Positions 60,663 through 64,000 of a stretch of DNA of 64,000 bases are shown piece by piece (within the stretch, counting starts at the first letter, position 1; each line of letters starts with the position of its first letter). Both the position numbers and the translations under genes were made by a program. A model generated the notes under the pieces. That model ran no database searches. It was not told the origin of the DNA and saw only the letters and a program-made list of their open reading frames with translations. The stretch covers positions 21,535-85,534 of the forward strand of contig NZ_QBUC01000018.1 of NCBI RefSeq assembly GCF_003058165.1, written 5' to 3'. The stretch comes from Paenisporosarcina sp. OV554 (lineage in GTDB: Bacteria; Bacillota; Bacilli; Bacillales_A; Planococcaceae).

Positions 60663-61147
60663 ATTAAATCACCATTGCTTTCAAAAACTTTAACTTTTGT
60701 CGCTTCTCGTCGTAAATCTAAGTTGTGCGCGAGTGTTTGATCTGACATTGCTAACATTTGAGCAGCAAGTAACCCTGCATTTGTAGCACCCGCTTTTCCA
60801 ATCGCCACTGTGGCAACTGGAACACCACCGGGCATTTGAACGATAGACAATAATGAATCCAATCCATTTAAAGCTTTAGTTTGTATCGGAACACCTATTA
60901 CCGGTAATGTCGTTTTTGAAGCAACCATTCCAGGTAAATGCGCGGCTCCACCTGCACCAGCCACAATCACTTGAATTCCTCTAGCACGTGCCGTGTTGGC
61001 ATATTCAAACATTAAGTCTGGCGTTCTATGTGCAGACACCACTTTTTTCTCATATGGGACTTGCAATTCATCTAATATGTCGCATGTATGTTTCATTGTT
61101 TCCCAATCACTTGAGCTTCCCATGATAACGCCAATTTTTGGATTCAT
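60659..61147 (-). CDS. purE: N5-CAIR mutase
   Basis: A 162-aa class I PurE, which moves the carboxylate from N5 to C4. [20 protein letters not shown], then [14 protein letters not shown] and [15 protein letters not shown], are the family's active-site segments. It is the first gene of the operon, 246 nt past the leader terminator. Confidence 0.97.
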   Translation of the reverse strand: MNPKIGVIMGSSSDWETMKHTCDILDELQVPYEKKVVSAHRTPDLMFEYANTARARGIQVIVAGAGGAAHLPGMVASKTTLPVIGVPIQTKALNGLDSLLSIVQMPGGVPVATVAIGKAGATNAGLLAAQMLAMSDQTLAHNLDLRREATKVKVFESNGDLI

Positions 61148-61164
61148 TGAAAATCTCTCCTTTT

Positions 61165-61388
61165 ATAGAAAAGCGTAAAGCGTTTATTTAGCAAGACAAC
61201 GGTGCTGGAAAATCCGAATCGGAAACAGGTTTCCGATTGAGTTTAGGAAGGCTAATTACGCGACATCGTGGTCCTGCGGTTACTCGTCGCAAAATGTAGT
61301 GCTAAGAAATCTTGTCGCCAAGCCTTCATGACCCACATCCTATGGCCCCAAGCTTAAGTGCTTGCTAGCGCTTGCAGCTAGACATTTA
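61165..61388. repeat. dispersed repeat mosaic in the purE leader
   Basis: Contains AAAGCGTAAAGC and GCGCTTGCAGCTAGACAT ends, an inverted TCGGAAACAGGTTTCCGA, one copy of the 31-nt array core (61274-61294) and CATGACCCACATCCTATGG. Related blocks lie at 51177-51315. It is transcribed between the riboswitch terminator and purE. Confidence 0.65.
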
Positions 61389-61393
61389 CAACA

Positions 61394-61447
61394 TAAAAAT
61401 CCCCAAATAAACTGCTCACTATGCATGAAAAGCAGTTTACTTGAGGA
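61394..61447 (-). terminator. riboswitch-controlled terminator of the pur leader
   Basis: On the - strand CC-CAA-TAAACTGCT pairs with AGCAGTTTA-TTG-GG around TTTCATGCATAGTG, followed by ATTTTTAT. With guanine bound upstream, transcription should stop here. Confidence 0.87.
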
Positions 61448-61525
61448 CTCTAAAGAAACCTGGGTATGATTGGCTAATAAAAACATATGCAGTCTCACAC
61501 CCTTCGTTTCATCCAAAAGTTGCTT

Positions 61526-61600
61526 TCCCGCATAGTCCGGTCATTTTCGGTGACCTGGTAGAAACGCTAAAGCCAATTCTTTAGCATATATGGGGATATT
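61526..61600 (-). promoter_or_regulatory. guanine-class purine riboswitch
   Basis: On the - strand the aptamer shows P2 GCTAAAG-AATTG-CTTTAGC, the J2/3 block GTTTCTACC, P3 GGTCA-CCGAAAA-TGACC and the J3/1 block GGACTATG. The specificity base in GACTAT is C, as in guanine/hypoxanthine aptamers; adenine aptamers have U there. It lies just after the pur promoter and before a terminator, so it turns the operon off when guanine or hypoxanthine is plentiful. Confidence 0.93.
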
Positions 61601-61618
61601 CGATGTTTCTATATTCAT

Positions 61619-61647
61619 ATTTTAACAAGAACATTGTCGAGAGTCAA
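61619..61647 (-). promoter_or_regulatory. pur operon promoter
   Basis: -35 TTGACT (61642-61647) and -10 TAAAAT (61619-61624), 17 nt apart, just upstream of the aptamer. Confidence 0.75.
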
Positions 61648-61650
61648 CGA

Positions 61651-61697
61651 AAAATGACGAACAATAATATTTAAGGGAACAATAATGTTCGGTTTTC
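61651..61697. promoter_or_regulatory. two head-to-head PurR boxes
   Basis: CGAAC occurs at 58-62 past 61600 on the + strand (AAAATGACGAAC) and, inverted, as AAAACCGAAC on the - strand (GTTCGGTTTT at 61687-61696). The 24 nt between the CGAAC cores is close to the B. subtilis pur control site. PurR binds here and represses when PRPP is low. Confidence 0.75.
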
Positions 61698-61711
61698 AGA
61701 CCATTTTATGG

Positions 61712-61900
61712 TTACTCCGAGATGTACGTACCTTTAAATTGTATGATTTGGCGAATCGGAACAATTTCACCATTCACTTCTTGAAACACAGGTTCTTCTC
61801 TACGCCCAGTCGGCATATAGCCTTCCGTCTGCATACGATTCAAACAATCATCAATCGTTTCATTCTCTTCCACTTCAAACCAGACTGTCTTTTTCTTCAT
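61712..61900 (-). CDS. yebG: NETI-motif protein YebG
   Basis: A 62-aa protein containing the name-giving NETI tetrapeptide: [22 protein letters not shown], then [20 protein letters not shown]. Function unknown. Its ATG overlaps the yebE stop by 4 nt, and the pair sits just upstream of the pur promoter, as in B. subtilis. Confidence 0.9.
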   Translation of the reverse strand: MKKKTVWFEVEENETIDDCLNRMQTEGYMPTGRREEPVFQEVNGEIVPIRQIIQFKGTYISE

Positions 61901-62439
61901 TTAAATAGCTTTCCTTTCCTTACAGTTTTAACCCAGAACCCACCATGAATAGTCTTCGGTTCATACGCAATAATAAAAGCTTTAGGATCCAACTCTTTTA
62001 TCGTTGCATATAATTTCAACTCATACTTACGAGGCGTTAATATTTGCATGGCTTTGCGATTACCTTCTAGGCCATTCGCTTCCCAATCTGTCACACCATA
62101 TCCTTTTTCTCGCAATAATCGTGGCAAAGTTCTATTCTCTTCAGTTGTAATCACATTTACCGTAATATATCCCAGGGCCATCTTTTCTTCAATCTTCGTT
62201 CCAATAATGACGCCTGTTCCGTAACCAACTGCGTAAGCCACTAGATTTTGAATCTCATTCAAGTTATCTAAAACCAGCCCAAGACCTACTACATAAATAA
62301 CGACTTCAACTGTACTAAGTAACGCAGCAAGATAGCGATACCCTTTTAGCGTCATAATCATACGCACTGTAAAAAACGAAACGTACACAATATTTATACT
62401 AAATATAATCAACATCATTAAAAGTGCATCTGTACTCAT
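61897..62439 (-). CDS. yebE: UPF0316 membrane protein YebE (DUF2179)
   Basis: A 180-aa protein with three N-terminal membrane segments ([60 protein letters not shown]) and a C-terminal DUF2179 domain ([20 protein letters not shown]). Such domains bind cyclic nucleotides or regulate in some family members; no role is established here. Confidence 0.88.
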   Translation of the reverse strand: MSTDALLMMLIIFSINIVYVSFFTVRMIMTLKGYRYLAALLSTVEVVIYVVGLGLVLDNLNEIQNLVAYAVGYGTGVIIGTKIEEKMALGYITVNVITTEENRTLPRLLREKGYGVTDWEANGLEGNRKAMQILTPRKYELKLYATIKELDPKAFIIAYEPKTIHGGFWVKTVRKGKLFK

Positions 62440-62834
62440 TGCATTCTTCCCTTCGTTCTTAAAGCATTAAGCCCTTATCTTATTAGAGTAGCAAAGAGAA
62501 TACAAGGGATTCATAATAAAAAGAAATTGTCCCCTTATTTATAGTTTCACTAATTTTAAATAATGAAACATTTGAAGGTTTACTGCACGATTTGAAGTTT
62601 TTTCGCTCGAACTAGAGATTTATTCCTCAAATTATTCAAAATATCCTTCGAACCGATGTTTAGTTGTGAAAATTGAGAGCTTGTGACAGTTACCTCATTT
62701 CTCGGGTATGGAATACGCTCCGAGTCTCGCCTCCTGGTTTCCTCGAACTCTTTGTTCCTTTCTCGTACACCTTCGACTCCATAGAAAAAATGAACACAAA
62801 AAAACCAGTACCTTTCGGTACCGGCTTCTTACTT

Positions 62835-62911
62835 GCCTAGCGACGTCCTACTCTTGCAGGGGGAGACCCTAAAGCTACCATCGGCGCACGAGCTTAACTT
62901 CCGTATTCGGG
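62835..62911 (-). pseudogene. truncated 5S rRNA copy 1
   Basis: About 77 nt match the 3' part of the intact 5S gene (GTTAAGCTC.. to ..GGACGTCGCTAGGC), with changes in the loop near the CCCCC helix. The 5' third is replaced by unrelated DNA. Confidence 0.8.
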
Positions 62912-63103
62912 CTGCGAAAGACGATGAACGGCAGATTTCTTCGTCACCTGCGGGCTTCTCGTTTCTCGCGTATGGAATACGCTCCGAGACTCGCCCCCTT
63001 GGTTCCTCGAACTCTTTGTTCCTCCTCTTTCTCGCACACCTTCGACTCAATAGAAAAAATGAACACAAAAAAACCAGTACCTTTCGGTACCGGTTTCCTA
63101 GTT

Positions 63104-63179
63104 GCCTAGCGACGTCCTACTCTTGCAGGGGGAGACCCCCAACTACCATCGGTGCACGAGCTTAACTTCCGTGTTCAGG
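63104..63179 (-). pseudogene. truncated 5S rRNA copy 2
   Basis: About 76 nt of the 3' part of 5S, with the GGGGGTCTCCCCC helix and GTTAAGCTCGTGCACC. The 5' third is missing at the same point as in the other copies. Confidence 0.8.
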
Positions 63180-63440
63180 TTGCGAAAGACGATGAACGGA
63201 AGATTTCTTCGTCACCTGCGGGCTTCTCGTTTCTCGCGTATGGAATACGCTCCGAGACTCGCCCCCTTGGTTCCTCGAACTCTTTGTTCCTCCTCTTTCT
63301 CACACACCTTCGACTCAATAGAAAAAATGAACACAAAAAAACCAGTACCTTTCGGTACCGGCTTCTCTTGAAAAGTCCTAGTCCCTCATAAACAAACACA
63401 AAAAAGCCGATACCCTTTAACAGGTATCGGCTTTCTAATT

Positions 63441-63517
63441 GCCTAGCGACGTCCTACTCTTGCAGGGGGAAACCCTAAAGCTACCATCGGCGCACAAGCT
63501 TAACTTCCGTGTTCGGG
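63441..63517 (-). pseudogene. truncated 5S rRNA copy 3
   Basis: About 77 nt of the 3' part of 5S, ending with GGACGTCGCTAGGC, and joined upstream to the same conserved segment. Confidence 0.8.
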
Positions 63518-63738
63518 TTGCGAAAGACGATGAACGGCAGATTTCTTCGTCACCTGCGGGCTTCTCGTTTCTCGCGTATGGAATACGCTCCGAGACTCGC
63601 CCCCTTGGTTCCTCGAACTCTTTGTTCCTCCTCTTTCTCACACACCTTCAAATCTATAGAAAATTGAATACAATAAAATCAGTACCTCTCGGTACCAGTT
63701 TCTCTTTGAAAAGTCCTAGTCCCTTATAAACAAACACA

Positions 63739-63771
63739 AAAAAGCCGATACCCTTTACAGGTATCGGCTTT
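63739..63771 (-). terminator. rRNA operon terminator
   Basis: On the - strand AAAGCCGATACC pairs with GGTATCGGCTTT, followed by T4 and a GTG flank; it starts six bases past the intact 5S gene. Confidence 0.85.
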
Positions 63772-63776
63772 CTAAT

Positions 63777-63894
<118 letters not shown>

Positions 63895-63956
63895 TAATTG
63901 AGTGTTTGTTCACTCAAAACTGGATAAACGGGCCATTGAAAGCCATTCAAAATTGT

Positions 63957-64000
63957 GGTTAAGTCCTCGATCGATTAGTATTCGTCAGCTGCACACGTCG
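63957..64000 (-). rRNA. rrl: 23S ribosomal RNA, 3' end (partial)
   Basis: The - strand ends with GCAGCTGACGAATACTAATC then GATCGAGGACTTAACC, the usual 3' end of Bacillus 23S rRNA. The gene continues past the window edge. Confidence 0.95.

Larger units (their letters stand above)
62698..63735 (-). repeat. tandem array of chimeric 5S-derived units
   Basis: Units of 269, 337 and 337 nt repeat downstream of the rRNA operon. Each has, in - strand order, a conserved segment of about 125 nt (AGGAACAAAGAGTTCGAGGA, GCGTATTCCATACGC hairpin, GACGA..TCGTC hairpin), the 3' two-thirds of 5S rRNA, and a hairpin such as ACCGGTACCGAAAGGTACTGG-like with T7. Two units carry a further GATACC..GGTATC terminator. 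A decayed fifth segment lies at about 62698-62795. Short ORFs run through but shift frame between units. Confidence 0.85.

Noticed and set aside
62829..63729. ORFs of 60-110 aa on both strands at the end of the window
   Set aside because: They translate the 5S-derived repeat units and shift frame between units.

Overview
The window looks like a chromosomal segment of an endospore-forming member of the Bacillales, most probably Planococcaceae (Sporosarcina, Paenisporosarcina, Psychrobacillus or Lysinibacillus-like). The evidence is an alpha/beta-type small acid-soluble spore protein gene with a sigma-G-type promoter, low-to-moderate GC, strong AGGAGG ribosome sites, and long-range gene order like Bacillus subtilis: yebE-yebG-pur operon-yerA-yerB-yerC-pcrB-pcrA-ligA-camS-gatCAB-dgkB. 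The genus is inference; no database was searched.

Layout. 1-8.1 kb (+ strand): an esterase, a 21-nt tandem repeat tract, a quinone oxidoreductase/metallo-hydrolase pair, a GpsA-like dehydrogenase, and a secreted subtilisin with three CWB2 cell-wall-binding repeats. 8.2-9.8 kb (- strand): a manganese (yybP-ykoY) riboswitch operon encoding a Spo0M-like protein and a TerC-type exporter. 9.9-23.2 kb is accessory DNA: a frameshifted GyrI-like gene, a beta-lactamase-fold fragment, a GNAT, a decayed ORF, a 1405-aa Vpr-like exoprotease with cohesin-like and dockerin-like modules, an HTH-TPR regulator next to it, a small alarmone synthetase, an IS110 remnant joined to a GC-richer SDR gene and a cut-down TetR gene, and five palindromic repeats. 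23.3-26.1 kb: cytochrome bd operon cydA-cydB-cydS behind a Rex-like operator, plus an unrecognised 31-aa membrane ORF in front of cydA. 26.2-31.4 kb: Nudix, GNAT, SASP, DgkB, a thioredoxin-like protein, a Ktr potassium channel subunit and a cupin.

31.8-46.2 kb (- strand) is housekeeping: tRNA amidotransferase gatCAB, CamS lipoprotein, LigA, PcrA, PcrB, YerC, YerB, a phosphotransferase and YerA. 48.1-61.6 kb (- strand) is the complete de novo purine operon purEKBCSQLFMNHD, preceded by two PurR boxes, a promoter, a guanine-class riboswitch and an intrinsic terminator. The last kilobase holds the end of an rRNA operon (23S 3' end, 5S) followed by three truncated, chimeric 5S copies.

The most unusual content is non-coding. 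Three unrelated repeat tracts share a 20-21-nt period. A hairpin-rich element occurs twice inside operons (ligA-pcrA and purH-purD gaps); its pairing is conserved through compensatory base changes, and one copy carries an 8-copy 31-nt array. A 5S-derived chimeric unit is repeated in tandem behind the rRNA operon.
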